A stretch of DNA of 64,000 nucleotides from Olivibacter sp. XZL3. GTDB lineage: Bacteria; Bacteroidota; Bacteroidia; Sphingobacteriales; Sphingobacteriaceae. Within the stretch, counting starts at the first letter, position 1. Each line of letters starts with the position of its first letter. Below the pieces are notes generated by a model, which saw nothing but the letters and a program-made list of their open reading frames with translations, had not been told where the DNA came from and made no database searches. The position numbers and the translations under genes were made by a program. The DNA lies in the NCBI RefSeq assembly GCF_004368405.1, contig NZ_SBJH01000001.1, positions 24,266 to 88,265 on the forward strand. Reading direction: 5' to 3'. Shown here in pieces: positions 1 to 9,085 of the stretch.

Positions 1-382
1 CAGAGATATCTCGATTCCGTTACACTACACTCGATATGACGTTGGAGGTCTTTTTAGACACCCTCTTTCCTTATAACGTTGTCTAACGCTTTTTGTTGTA
101 TCATTGATCTTCGTTGCCATTCGTCTTTTGCTCTACGCTCGTTAGCTTGGCAAATAAGCTCAAATAGGTCTGTTTAGCTGCCGATTGCTGCCTTCACAAG
201 CCTAGGCCATTCGCGTCCTTCGGAACGTGGCTGCCTGTTCGCAAGGACTCTCCGTTCTGCCGAAAATCCGCCTTGGCTGATTGCGGGTTGCAAGTGGAGG
301 CACTAGCATTGTAGCAACTAGGCACAGCGGGAGCTTTTTTTGTTAATTTTTTCGCGGTGAAAAAAAGTAACTATTAAAAGAG
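1..382. other. Gene-free left edge with dispersed-repeat-like sequence
   Basis: No convincing coding frame is seen. The first 45 bases have the wording of the short intergenic repeats (GAGATATCTCGATTCC ... CTCGATATGACG) that I know from Bacteroidota genomes. Positions 192-216 share a gapped 25-base word with the other long gene-free stretch (near 59,780-59,804). The end adjoining kduD is AT-rich and could hold its transcription terminator, but I see no clean hairpin followed by a T-run. Confidence 0.4.
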
Positions 383-1153
383 TTATCTCCCCATCCAACC
401 ACCGTCGACCGTAAGAATGGTACCATGGACATAATTTGCGGCTTCGGATGCCAAAAAGACAACCGGTCCTTTAAAATCCTCGGGATCTCCCCATCTACCT
501 GCCGGAATTCGTGCGAGGATCGATTGGCTCCTTTCTTGGTCGGCCCGCAATGCAGACGTATTGTCGGTGGCGATATAACCCGGAGCTACTGCATTCACAT
601 TTACACCGCTGCCTGCCCATTCATTGGCAAAGGCTTTTGTAAGCTGCCCGATAGCGCCTTTAGATGCCGCATATCCGGGCACATTGATGCCGCCTTGAAA
701 CGTCAGTAAGGAGGCTGTAAATATGATTTTCCCACTGCCCCTTTGCACCATATCTTTTCCAAACTCTCTGGTAATGATAAACTGAGCCGTTTGATTGATG
801 GCGATAATTTCGTCCCAATAGGCGTCTGGGTGCTCGGCGGCGGGCTTTCTCAGAATATTGCCCGCATTATTGACAAGGATGTCTATACCGCTATGAGCGG
901 CTTTCACCTCATTTACAAATTGATAGACTGCATCGCGCTTTGAAAAATCGCATTGATATGCATAGAATTTACGGCCCAGTGCCGTTACTTCCTTCGCTAC
1001 CTGGCTATCTGCCAATTCAAGACTAGCAGAGACGCCGATAATATCTGCGCCCGCTTCCGCCAAGGCTACGGCCATTGCCTTTCCAATTCCTCTTTTACAG
1101 CCGGAAACAAGTGCCAGTTTTCCGGTTAGGTCAAATTTATCTAGTATAGACAT
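383..1153 (-). CDS. kduD: 2-deoxy-D-gluconate 3-dehydrogenase-type SDR (KduD)
   Basis: Short-chain dehydrogenase of 256 residues, the usual KduD length. It is expected to reduce 3-deoxy-D-glycero-2,5-hexodiulosonate (DKII) to 2-keto-3-deoxygluconate with NAD(P)H, the step after KduI in unsaturated galacturonate breakdown. The Rossmann glycine motif GCKRGIG is near residue 18, NNAG near residue 95, and the catalytic Tyr-Lys pair is in YAASK near residue 160. It ends with the SDR-typical VDGGW. It is the last gene of a minus-strand block, 3 bases after the DUF4861-type gene and downstream of kduI. The KduD call over other SDRs rests on both sequence style and the kduI neighbour. Cytoplasmic. 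Confidence 0.9.
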   Translation of the reverse strand: MSILDKFDLTGKLALVSGCKRGIGKAMAVALAEAGADIIGVSASLELADSQVAKEVTALGRKFYAYQCDFSKRDAVYQFVNEVKAAHSGIDILVNNAGNILRKPAAEHPDAYWDEIIAINQTAQFIITREFGKDMVQRGSGKIIFTASLLTFQGGINVPGYAASKGAIGQLTKAFANEWAGSGVNVNAVAPGYIATDNTSALRADQERSQSILARIPAGRWGDPEDFKGPVVFLASEAANYVHGTILTVDGGWMGR

Positions 1154-1156
1154 ATC

Positions 1157-2305
1157 TTAATTTATTGAAACACGTAGTGGGTTGTTTACTTTTTCCTTAT
1201 AAGTGCTCAGATATTGTTCCCATTCCTGTGCATTAACGACTTTGCCGGCTTTATCCCAGGCACCGCCATTATAATACACCAAAGGTTCGTTCGCCGTAGC
1301 GCTAAAATGGGCGAGCAGCTGTCCTTCACCTTCGCTTACATGTACTAAGTCTTTTTGTCCGATTACAGCGACCCCCAAGGTGCCGTCGGCTCCATGAGTA
1401 GGTTCCCAATAGGCCGCAATACCCTTTTCAAGGTTTTTTATTAGCTGGCCGCCATTCTCTTTGCGGAGTGCAATACCAGCTACCAGTGGAAGTTCTTCCG
1501 TTCCATTGTATTGATAAACAGCTTCTACTTTATTCAATTGCGACCCCGCATCAAGCGAAATAGTTTTGATAACAGACACCTCTTGCCCATTGACCTCCCA
1601 GGGCTCATAAGTTAATTGGAAGGTAGTACGTAAAGGGCCGTTATCGAGTATCTGGTGATCACGGTAGTGCTTCGAATAAACGATGTGTTCGTCTGCATAA
1701 GGCGCGATGTCTCCAGCGCCCAATGTCATGCCAACAGCATAATAATCGAGCCCGTCACCATGATCTTTGTGGTAGTCGCCCGTTTTATACCATTCGTCGA
1801 TGACTAACTTATCCGTCCGTTTTGCCCATATATCCAGCCCCTGCGCATCATCCGGTCGCCCTTCCAATGCCTTTCCATACATGCGAAAGGCAATTTTATC
1901 GTTTTCCCAAGCAAAGTCGTCATACCGCTCCGGCACATATCGTGCAAAGGTTTTGGACTTTACCGCCGCGGGTTCGCCTTCGACCAAGTGTAGTGTCAGT
2001 TTTCCGTTCGCGGGAACTTCCGCCCAGATCAGCACGTTCACGACGCTATCGCTTCCCAGTTTCTCCAATTGATAGGCATATTCTTTCCCCTCGTCGTCAA
2101 GCAATTTGAAGGCCTTGCCATCCCGTTTATTGGCAAGGAGTTCAAGAAACTCCCGATAGGGCACACTTGCCAGCTCGGCACGATCGACCGCCAGTGTATT
2201 GGATATGACCAAGCTTTTGTTCTGTTTATCACCGCTATTGCACGAAAGTAAACCAAAGGCTATTATGAGCGTAGCAAGCCATCTATGTCTTTTGTTCATC
2301 GGCAT
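1157..2305 (-). CDS. DUF4861-type lipoprotein of the pectin block
   Basis: Protein of 382 residues with an N-terminal hydrophobic stretch ending in LLSCNSG, a lipoprotein signal with the acylated Cys near residue 22. The body resembles the DUF4861 family, which I know from Bacteroidota pectin-utilisation loci and whose enzymatic role is not settled. It is rich in beta-strand-like segments, and a DYHKDHGDG stretch near residue 180 could bind a sugar or metal. It lies between kduI and kduD with very short gaps, so it is very likely co-transcribed. A role in handling rhamnogalacturonan or unsaturated uronate oligosaccharides in the periplasm is inferred from context only. The ATG at 2299 (third residue) is an equally possible start. 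Confidence 0.7.
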   Translation of the reverse strand: MPMNKRHRWLATLIIAFGLLSCNSGDKQNKSLVISNTLAVDRAELASVPYREFLELLANKRDGKAFKLLDDEGKEYAYQLEKLGSDSVVNVLIWAEVPANGKLTLHLVEGEPAAVKSKTFARYVPERYDDFAWENDKIAFRMYGKALEGRPDDAQGLDIWAKRTDKLVIDEWYKTGDYHKDHGDGLDYYAVGMTLGAGDIAPYADEHIVYSKHYRDHQILDNGPLRTTFQLTYEPWEVNGQEVSVIKTISLDAGSQLNKVEAVYQYNGTEELPLVAGIALRKENGGQLIKNLEKGIAAYWEPTHGADGTLGVAVIGQKDLVHVSEGEGQLLAHFSATANEPLVYYNGGAWDKAGKVVNAQEWEQYLSTYKEKVNNPLRVSIN

Positions 2306-2327
2306 TGAATTTTATTACTTGGCAAGT

Positions 2328-3170
2328 TTATTTGAGTGCTGTAATGGCACAACCGTCCATGTCGCCATAATCCATATTCTCGCCTGCCATTCCCCATATA
2401 AAAGTATAATTTGAGGTAGCGGCACCTGCATGTACCGACCATGGTGGAGAAATCACGGCCTGTTCATTTTGCATCCAGATATGTCTGGTTTCCTGCGGTT
2501 GCCCCATAAAATGGCACACTGCCTGCCCTTCGGGTACCTCGAAATAGCAATAAACTTCCATACGACGATCATGTGTATGTGCCGGCATGGTATTCCAAAC
2601 GCTTCCGGTTTTGAGTTCCGTCATGCCCATCTGAAGCTGGCAGGTGTCTACCACGCCTGCAACCAGTAATTTGTTAATCACCCGATGATTCGCTGTTTCC
2701 AGACTGCCCAATTCAACGATCTCCGCATCAGCTTTGGTGACCTTCTTCGTAGGATAGGCATGATGCGCAGGGGCCGAGTTTATATAGAATTTAGCCGGCT
2801 TATTGTCTTCTTTACTACTAAAAAGCACCTCTTCATTGCCTTGACCGATATACATCGCTTCTTTAAAGTCAATATCGAACGATTCCCCGTTCACTGTGAC
2901 GGTACCCGCGCCACCGATATTAATCAATCCAAGCTCGCGGCGCTCCAAGAAATACGGTGCCTTCAACGCATCGATCGTCTCTAGCCGCACCACTTGTCCG
3001 ACAGGCATCACGCCGCCCGCAATGTATCGATCGTAATGCGTGTACACCAAGGTGACCTTGTTCTCTTCAAACAACTTTTCGATTAAGAAATTACTTCTTA
3101 GGGCTTCGGTGTCCATGTGCTTTGTCTCTGCTGGACTTGAAGCATACCGGGTTTCGTACGTAGTGCTCAT
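2328..3170 (-). CDS. kduI: 5-dehydro-4-deoxy-D-glucuronate isomerase (KduI)
   Basis: Cupin-fold isomerase of 280 residues, matching KduI length. It converts 5-keto-4-deoxyuronate, the product released from unsaturated galacturonides, to DKII, which KduD then reduces. The zinc-site residues are visible as HTHDRRMEVY near residue 198 and a final His in PPWSVHAG near residue 245. It starts the kduI - DUF4861 - kduD run. A LacI-type palindrome lies 71 bases upstream of its ATG, in the gap after the fucosidase gene, so it probably has its own regulated promoter. Cytoplasmic. Confidence 0.95.
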   Translation of the reverse strand: MSTTYETRYASSPAETKHMDTEALRSNFLIEKLFEENKVTLVYTHYDRYIAGGVMPVGQVVRLETIDALKAPYFLERRELGLINIGGAGTVTVNGESFDIDFKEAMYIGQGNEEVLFSSKEDNKPAKFYINSAPAHHAYPTKKVTKADAEIVELGSLETANHRVINKLLVAGVVDTCQLQMGMTELKTGSVWNTMPAHTHDRRMEVYCYFEVPEGQAVCHFMGQPQETRHIWMQNEQAVISPPWSVHAGAATSNYTFIWGMAGENMDYGDMDGCAITALK

Positions 3171-3240
3171 TATTTCAGTTTTATTCTATTTCTTTAATTG
3201 GCTCTTTGAAGGGCTAATATACAAGAAAATAGTAAAAGGC

Positions 3241-3252
3241 GCAAACGTTTAC
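3241..3252. promoter_or_regulatory. LacI-family operator-like palindrome upstream of kduI
   Basis: The 12 bases GCAAACGTTTAC contain the perfect 8-base palindrome AAACGTTT, the core shared by LacI/GalR-family operators. It sits in the kduI upstream gap and a LacI-family gene lies in the same block. A related site is at 5994-6005. Binding is inferred. Confidence 0.6.
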
Positions 3253-3261
3253 ATACTATGT

Positions 3262-4614
3262 TTACTTCTTCATTTCTACTTTGAGCACTCGGATAGCGCT
3301 GTCGAAAGAAGCTTTAGCGGGTAACTGAATCATTAGTCCCGCCGTTCCATCCTCGGTTAGACCGAGTTCCTCTCCGGTTTCCAATAATTGACAGCGCTGA
3401 ACCTTATCCGCAGCAATAGGGAGTTTGACGGTATTGTCAGCCCGTTCTTCCATGACGTGTACATAAAGGATTCGCTGATTATTAACGTTCTTCTGGGTAA
3501 GCACGACTCCCTTGTCGGCTTCAAGCCCGTCCACCGGTTGGGTTGCATAAACCGCTTCGCTATGGGTAAGCATCCATGCGCCCATTTCCCGCAGTCGCCG
3601 AACTGCCGGAAGAGGCAGTGCCCCATCCGGCTTGGGACCGACGTTAAGTAAATAGTTTCCGCCCTTGCTCGCATTACTCACGAGGTACCGTAACATTTGT
3701 CCAGCCGATTTCCAATTAAAATCGCCCCTGTGCCAGGCCCAGGTATGATTCATTGTTGCGGGAGTTTGCCAAGGCTTCTCGAGCAATTCTTTTGGATAAC
3801 TGTTGTCCATCATTTCTAAAAAGTCGATTTCTTCACCGGGGTTATGCATAGCAATCCGGCCATTGATCAAACATTTTTTACTCAATTTGCGCACTAATGA
3901 AATGAGCTCGTCCCTCCTGGCCGGGTTAATCAAGTCCTTCGCTTCCTCATCCCAGGTATCGAACCACAACAGATCCGGATCATAACGTTCTATAAGTTCC
4001 TGTACCTGTGGCAAGCTCTTTTCCTTCCAGTATTTTTCGAAGTCCCGACTTTCCCTAGCGGGCTTCCAATACGGAATTGCGCCCTGCGGGTGCTCCCAAT
4101 CCTGCCAATGCGAATAATAAAATCCGTATTTCAAACCATATTTTTTGCAGGCGTCCACTAATTCCCCTAGTATGTCCCTTCCTTTGAGCGGCGTTGCTGC
4201 TATATCATAATCAGACACCTTGGAGTCCCAAAGCGCAAAGCCATCGTGGTGTTTAGCGGTGATCACGAAATATTTCATACCGGCGTTCTTCGCTTCGCGG
4301 ATCCAGTCTTCTGCATTGAAACGAATGGGATTGAACTGCTTTGCTAAGGCTTGGTAAACGGCATCTGGAACTTCCAAACGCTGCTGTATCCACTCTGCGT
4401 ACCAGCTTTTTCCATTTGGCAAGGTTGTATCAGGCATCGTTCTTCCGTTGTAAGTACCTCCCAATACACTGTAAAGCCCCCAATGCACAAACATACCGAA
4501 CCTAGCCTCTTTAAACCATTGCACTTTATCGTCGACGGATTCCGGCACCTGTTGCCCTACAGACGACTGCTGCAGGGAAAAGAAAAGGAGCAGGACACTA
4601 AAAAATTTCTTCAT
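3262..4614 (-). CDS. Alpha-L-fucosidase, GH29
   Basis: Secreted glycoside hydrolase of 451 residues that should release terminal L-fucose from plant or host glycans. An N-terminal signal peptide (about residues 1-20) directs export. GH29 landmarks are present: WFKEARFGMFVHWG at residues 33-46, the His pair in AKHHDGF at 121-126, and LLWFDTW with the candidate nucleophile Asp at residue 219. The C-terminal part is a shorter beta-rich domain. The ATG at 4614 is preferred over an in-frame TTG at 4620. It lies between GH88 and kduI in a pectin block, which suggests a fucosylated plant polymer such as rhamnogalacturonan, but substrate cannot be read from sequence. Periplasmic or outer-membrane facing. 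Confidence 0.92.
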   Translation of the reverse strand: MKKFFSVLLLFFSLQQSSVGQQVPESVDDKVQWFKEARFGMFVHWGLYSVLGGTYNGRTMPDTTLPNGKSWYAEWIQQRLEVPDAVYQALAKQFNPIRFNAEDWIREAKNAGMKYFVITAKHHDGFALWDSKVSDYDIAATPLKGRDILGELVDACKKYGLKYGFYYSHWQDWEHPQGAIPYWKPARESRDFEKYWKEKSLPQVQELIERYDPDLLWFDTWDEEAKDLINPARRDELISLVRKLSKKCLINGRIAMHNPGEEIDFLEMMDNSYPKELLEKPWQTPATMNHTWAWHRGDFNWKSAGQMLRYLVSNASKGGNYLLNVGPKPDGALPLPAVRRLREMGAWMLTHSEAVYATQPVDGLEADKGVVLTQKNVNNQRILYVHVMEERADNTVKLPIAADKVQRCQLLETGEELGLTEDGTAGLMIQLPAKASFDSAIRVLKVEMKK

Positions 4615-4679
4615 TATCAATAGGGTGTTAATTTCAATACAGCGGTTTCATGATTTCTATAGAAAATCGCAAAAACGGA

Positions 4680-5873
4680 TTATAGATACCAGTCCTTATA
4701 GCGTTTCAGTGCTTCTAAGAAGTAGTAATCTGCATAAATGATTGGCCGGTCTATTTCAGAATCTAACGGAAATGCCCCGGTGCTGTGCTGCAATAGGAAG
4801 CCCGCATTTTCTCCCTTTTTAGAGCGATAGGCCTCGCTTGCCAGCGAACGCAGCATTTGCTCAGCGCTTTTAACATATTGCTCCTTTTTCTGGCTGTCTA
4901 CATACTGTGCCAGTTCCAATAATGCGGACGCAATCAAAGCACCGGCGGAGGCATCGCGTACTGCATAGGGTATAAAAGGAGCATCGAAATCCCAATACGG
5001 TATTTTGTCTGCCGGTAGATTGGGGTGATTTAGGATAAAATCTGCGATACCGGCTGCTTGCTTCAAATAGGCTTCATCTCTCGTATCTCTATACATGAGC
5101 GTATAGCCATATAGTGCCCAGCCTTGTCCCCTGGCCCATGCGGAGCTGTTGGCGGCACCTTGCCAGGTCGCCTTACGCCGAACTGTTCCGTCCTCGGGAT
5201 TATAATCTACTACGTGGAACGAGCTGAAGTCGGGCCGAAAGTGATGCTTCAACGTTGTGTTTGCATGGGTAATCGCTATTTCCTTGTAGCGCTTACTGCC
5301 TCCCTGATCGCTCACCCAGTTTAACATCTCCAAGTTCATCATGTTGTCGATAATCACCGGGCATTCCCAATACTTGTTTTTGTTCCAGGACTGGATTGCA
5401 CCGATTTGCGGGCGGTAACGCGTGGCTAATGATGCTGCGGATTGAAACAGGACTTCTTTATAGGCTTGTTCACCTGTAATCCGATAAGCGTTGCCAAAAC
5501 TGCAGAACATCATAAAACCCAGATCGTGATTCCCCGTAAAGGTTTTGTTCGGTTCTATCAATTTCAACGTGCGCAAAGCCTCCTGCTGAATAACCTTATC
5601 TTTTGTCTGCTCATAGATCAGCCATAATGAGCCGGGATAAAACCCGCTACACCACCATTGAATATCCCGCACATCAACCTTCCCTGTTTTTGGATCGACA
5701 TGTTGAGGAAGTTTATCAGCGGGAATGCGCTGCGCCAAAATTTTATATTGCTCGCGGGCGAATTCAAAGTTCTCTTGAATAAGCTTATGCATGTCGCCGT
5801 TCTGCGCGAAAGCTTGAACAGATAACACAAGCGCCCACATAAGGGCAACGACAGACCGGGTTAGCTTTGCCAT
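4680..5873 (-). CDS. GH88 unsaturated uronyl (rhamnogalacturonyl) hydrolase
   Basis: Secreted glycoside hydrolase of 397 residues with a signal peptide ending near residue 23 (VQAFAQ). GH88 enzymes hydrate the double bond of the unsaturated uronic acid left by lyases and release 5-keto-4-deoxyuronate, which is the KduI substrate. The family hallmarks are WWCSGFYPGSLW near residue 72 and two candidate acid Asp residues in NHDLGFM (near 115) and IIDNMMNLEML (near 175). It is the first structural gene after the LacI regulator, and the operator-like site 5994-6005 lies in its upstream gap. GH88 is favoured over GH105 by overall motif style; the exact glycan is unknown. Confidence 0.88.
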   Translation of the reverse strand: MAKLTRSVVALMWALVLSVQAFAQNGDMHKLIQENFEFAREQYKILAQRIPADKLPQHVDPKTGKVDVRDIQWWCSGFYPGSLWLIYEQTKDKVIQQEALRTLKLIEPNKTFTGNHDLGFMMFCSFGNAYRITGEQAYKEVLFQSAASLATRYRPQIGAIQSWNKNKYWECPVIIDNMMNLEMLNWVSDQGGSKRYKEIAITHANTTLKHHFRPDFSSFHVVDYNPEDGTVRRKATWQGAANSSAWARGQGWALYGYTLMYRDTRDEAYLKQAAGIADFILNHPNLPADKIPYWDFDAPFIPYAVRDASAGALIASALLELAQYVDSQKKEQYVKSAEQMLRSLASEAYRSKKGENAGFLLQHSTGAFPLDSEIDRPIIYADYYFLEALKRYKDWYL

Positions 5874-5993
5874 AGTTCTGTTGGTTAATAGCCTGAGCTC
5901 GAATACTCTTTATGATCTCAGGTTACTAGTTCTTTGTCCTGAGAGAGCGCCAAAATAAAAGAAATATGTGTCAATTACAATCGGCAACACTAC

Positions 5994-6005
5994 ACAATCG
6001 TTTGC
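5994..6005. promoter_or_regulatory. Second LacI-type operator-like site, upstream of GH88
   Basis: ACAATCGTTTGC is an imperfect copy of the palindrome at 3241-3252 (on the other strand GCAAACGATTGT against GCAAACGTTTAC). It lies between the end of the LacI gene and the GH88 start, 121 bases upstream of that ATG, so it could control the GH88-fucosidase part of the block. Confidence 0.45.
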
Positions 6006-6011
6006 ATAAGA

Positions 6012-7046
6012 TCAAGTGGTCATCCTTCGGACTAAGGTTACGGGCACAATTTCTTGTGTATGGTTGATCGCACGCAATGATCGATCTTTGAGAAGATCAA
6101 TTAACTTTTGGGCTACTCTACTGGCCATCTCAACAGGGTGTTGATCAATCGTTGTAACAGGAGGCGAAATAATAGATGCCCGTGGGTCGTTCGAATAACC
6201 GATAATTTTCAAGTCATCGGGAATTTTGATGCCTTGTTCCCGCGCAAACTCTACCGCGGCCAAGGCCGTTGTGTCGTTCGAAGCAAAAATACCATCCGGC
6301 TTGTCTTTCTCCGCAAATATCTGTCGCAAACTATTCCAGGCATTTTCTGCCGTTAGCTCCTGATAAAAACACCATTTTTTATTCAGTTTTATGTTGGCCT
6401 TGCCTAAAGCATGGAAAAAGCCTTCTGTTCGTTCCTTGTAGATACTACAGGACAACGGGCCCGAGATATAAGCAACTTTTGTACAACCGGTTTCGACCAG
6501 GTGATTTCCGGCCAATAAACCACCGCGATAATCATCTCCTTTAATAATATGGGCATCAAAATCCTTCGTAGGCACCCGATCGTAAAAGATTAAAGGAATA
6601 TTTTGCTTGGTAAACCCTTCGAAGTGTTTATAATTCTCAGTGTACAAGGCGAGCGAAACGACCAATGCGTCCACGCGTGAGGAGTATAAGGTGCTTGCCA
6701 GTTTCTGTTCGATGGACTCCGAATCGTTCGATTGGCAGATCATCAAGCTGTAACCTTCATCTTGCAATCTATTCTGCAAAGCGGTAATGAAAATGGCGTG
6801 AAAATACATGGAAATCCGTGGCACAATCATGCCAATGATATTCGAGCGCTTATTTCTTAGGGACGAAGCCATGCTATTATGGCGGTAGCCCAACTCCTCG
6901 GCTTTTTCCTTTACGCGTTTGCGGGTAGCTTCGCTTATGCGTGGATTGTCGTTCAAAGCCCTAGACACGGTAGCCGCCGAGACACCTAGAGCCTCCGCGA
7001 TATCCACTATACTGATTTCCGACTTTTCGGGCTTATGTTGTCTCAT
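6012..7046 (-). CDS. LacI-family transcriptional regulator
   Basis: Regulator of 344 residues, standard LacI/GalR length. The N-terminal helix-turn-helix is clear (IVDIAEALGVSAATVSRALN, residues 13-32), followed by the hinge ending in MASSLRNKRS and a periplasmic-binding-protein-like sugar-sensing domain (IIGMIVPRIS onward, with IFASNDTTALAA near residue 250). It lies immediately upstream of the pectin genes on the same strand and is the obvious candidate to bind the two operator-like sites. Whether it acts as repressor or activator and which sugar acid it senses is not visible. It starts 30 bases after the CoA-binding protein gene and may share its transcript. Confidence 0.93.
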   Translation of the reverse strand: MRQHKPEKSEISIVDIAEALGVSAATVSRALNDNPRISEATRKRVKEKAEELGYRHNSMASSLRNKRSNIIGMIVPRISMYFHAIFITALQNRLQDEGYSLMICQSNDSESIEQKLASTLYSSRVDALVVSLALYTENYKHFEGFTKQNIPLIFYDRVPTKDFDAHIIKGDDYRGGLLAGNHLVETGCTKVAYISGPLSCSIYKERTEGFFHALGKANIKLNKKWCFYQELTAENAWNSLRQIFAEKDKPDGIFASNDTTALAAVEFAREQGIKIPDDLKIIGYSNDPRASIISPPVTTIDQHPVEMASRVAQKLIDLLKDRSLRAINHTQEIVPVTLVRRMTT

Positions 7047-7076
7047 AAAACCTAAACATACAGATTAAATTTATCG

Positions 7077-7433
7077 TTAGTATTGGCCAATACTTAACAG
7101 TACCAATGTACAGGCATAAACCGGTTCGATGCCGTTGGCCTTCGCCAATGCAACCAGCTCTTCATTTTCTGTACCGGGGTTAAATATAATACGTTTAGGC
7201 TTAGTTTTCATAAGGTAATCATAATATTGCTCTTGCAGCTTCGGCCCGATATACAGGGTAACCGTATGAACGTCGTGCAGAGGCTCGCCCGGCGGCAGAA
7301 TTTCAGCACCGGCTACCACGCCCTTTTTTATACCAATGTTGACGATTTCATGGCCGGCCGCTACCAAGCGGTTTGCCGCTAAATAAGCGTATCGCGCCGG
7401 ATTGGTCGTTGCTCCTAGAATAAGTGTTTTCAT
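7077..7433 (-). CDS. CoA-binding domain protein (YccU-like)
   Basis: Small cytoplasmic protein of 118 residues made up of one CoA-binding (succinyl-CoA-synthetase-like Rossmann) domain. The nucleotide-binding start MKTLILGATTNPARYAYLA and the IIFNPGTENEE segment near residue 85 fit the family. Proteins of this size are widespread but their role is not established. It lies between the flavin dehydrogenase and the LacI gene, all on the minus strand. The 73-base gap upstream contains a degenerate repeat (7445-7473). Confidence 0.8.
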   Translation of the reverse strand: MKTLILGATTNPARYAYLAANRLVAAGHEIVNIGIKKGVVAGAEILPPGEPLHDVHTVTLYIGPKLQEQYYDYLMKTKPKRIIFNPGTENEELVALAKANGIEPVYACTLVLLSIGQY

Positions 7434-7444
7434 ATTTGTTGCTC

Positions 7445-7473
7445 GTTATGAGTTGCCAGTTGTGGGTTACCAG
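7445..7473. repeat. Degenerate intergenic repeat, copy 1
   Basis: A 29-base stretch centred on GCCAGTTGTGGGTTACC matches 11148-11176 with five mismatches. Both lie in short intergenic gaps and neither is coding. Confidence 0.5.
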
Positions 7474-7506
7474 CCCCTTCACTTTACTACTACCTAGCTA
7501 TAGGCC

Positions 7507-9054
7507 TTACGCCCTACTCCCTATTCTACTAACACAATTCATGCCATCAATGGCTGCCGACACAATCCCTCCAGCATAACCCGCTCCTTCTCCGCAGGGA
7601 TACAGTCCTTCAACCTGTGGATGCTGCAAGCTTTCTTTATCTCGCGGAATTCGTACGGGCGAAGAAGTTCTGGACTCGACCCCTACCAGCACGGCTTCAT
7701 TGGTATAATAGCCTGGCATCTTTTTCCCAAAAAGCGGTAGCGCACCTTTAAGCGCCTTGTATACAAAGTTAGGAAGCACCTCTGAAAGCTGGACCGATTT
7801 CAAGCCCGGCTTATACGAGTTTACAGGGAGATCGCTTGACAATCTCCCTTCTACAAAGTCGACCATCCGCTGCGCCGGCGCCACCAGTCGCCCGCCACCC
7901 AACACATAGGCTTTCTGCTCGACCGACTGTTGGAAAGCGAGTAAGGCAAAGGGATTCGTCGCAGCGCCCGGCACGTCGGTTAGATTGATCTGAACCACTG
8001 TCCCGGAGTTTGCGTAAGGGTTGTTCCTTTTCGATGGCGACCATCCATTCACCACCACTTCACCTTCGTCTGTTGCGCATGGCGCAATGATTCCGCCAGG
8101 ACACATACAGAAGGAAAACACTCCCCTTCCCCCTATTTGCTCTACCAGACTATAATACGCCGGCGGTAAATGCTCGTTTCTAACGGAGCAATGGTATTGC
8201 GCACGATCTACAATTTCCTGCGGATGTTCAATACGGACACCCAACGCAAATGGCTTTGCTTCCAAGGACCATCTTTTTGCTTCAAAGAGGTGAAAAATAT
8301 CCCGTGCCGAATGGCCTGTTGCCAATACCACGTACCTGCCGGCAATCTCTTCGCCTCCCTCCAATACGATGCCCTCGATCCGCCCTTGCTTTGTAAGCAT
8401 GTCCACCACCTTTGCATCAAAACGAATCTCTCCGCCGTGCGCTATTATCGTTTCCCGAACAGCTTCAATAATATGCGGCAGTTTATTGGTACCGATATGA
8501 GGTCGCGCATCCACGAGAATATCCGGGGTGGCGCCGTGATCCACCAATATTTGCAAAACCTTTTGTACATCACCTCTTTTATTCGAACGGGTGTATAATT
8601 TTCCATCCGAATAAGTACCGGCTCCACCTTCGCCGAAACAATAGTTCGAATCCGCATTAACGATCCCTTCCTTATTAATCAAGGCCAAGTCCCTACGTCT
8701 TTCTTTTACCCGTTTTCCGCGCTCCAGCACAATCGGTTTGAAGCCCAGCTCCAGGCACTGCAAGGCAGCGAATAGGCCAGCAGGTCCTGCTCCGACGATG
8801 AGGACAGCTTCGCCTTTAGAAACATCGCGATATGAAAAAGGTTGACTTTCCAGCGGTGCCACTTCGTCGATGTAAACCATCAGGCGCAAGCGATATACCA
8901 CTTTTCGTCCGCGGGCATCAATTGATCGTTTTTTAATATGAAGCGCTTGAATGCGTTTAGGAACCAGTTTTAGTGCCTGGGCGGCTTGTTGCAACAGGAA
9001 GCTTTCGTCCGAAATCTTCTCCGGGTCTATGGCTATTTCGATTTCTTTTTGCAT
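7507..9054 (-). CDS. FAD-dependent dehydrogenase (NAD(FAD)-utilising, HI0933/YhiN-like)
   Basis: Flavoprotein of 515 residues. The FAD-binding dinucleotide fold is at residues ~85-115 (VGAGPAGLFAALQCLELG with ERGKRV), followed by DSNYCFGEGGAGTYSDGK and a C-terminal CGEGAGYAGGIVSAA segment that closes the FAD site. The substrate of this long Bacteroidota family is not known. The reading frame stays open to 9171, but the ATG at 9054 is preferred. A TACCTTTG -7 element lies at 9093-9086 just upstream of it, and the 39 extra residues are unlike the family. It is divergent from lemA. Confidence 0.85.
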   Translation of the reverse strand: MQKEIEIAIDPEKISDESFLLQQAAQALKLVPKRIQALHIKKRSIDARGRKVVYRLRLMVYIDEVAPLESQPFSYRDVSKGEAVLIVGAGPAGLFAALQCLELGFKPIVLERGKRVKERRRDLALINKEGIVNADSNYCFGEGGAGTYSDGKLYTRSNKRGDVQKVLQILVDHGATPDILVDARPHIGTNKLPHIIEAVRETIIAHGGEIRFDAKVVDMLTKQGRIEGIVLEGGEEIAGRYVVLATGHSARDIFHLFEAKRWSLEAKPFALGVRIEHPQEIVDRAQYHCSVRNEHLPPAYYSLVEQIGGRGVFSFCMCPGGIIAPCATDEGEVVVNGWSPSKRNNPYANSGTVVQINLTDVPGAATNPFALLAFQQSVEQKAYVLGGGRLVAPAQRMVDFVEGRLSSDLPVNSYKPGLKSVQLSEVLPNFVYKALKGALPLFGKKMPGYYTNEAVLVGVESRTSSPVRIPRDKESLQHPQVEGLYPCGEGAGYAGGIVSAAIDGMNCVSRIGSRA

Positions 9055-9085
9055 ATTGTATTGCTTGGTTGTTATCCAAGATGCA

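Noticed and set aside
8170-8598. 142-codon frame opposite the FAD dehydrogenase
   Set aside because: Shadow frame; the flavin motifs on the minus strand explain the sequence.
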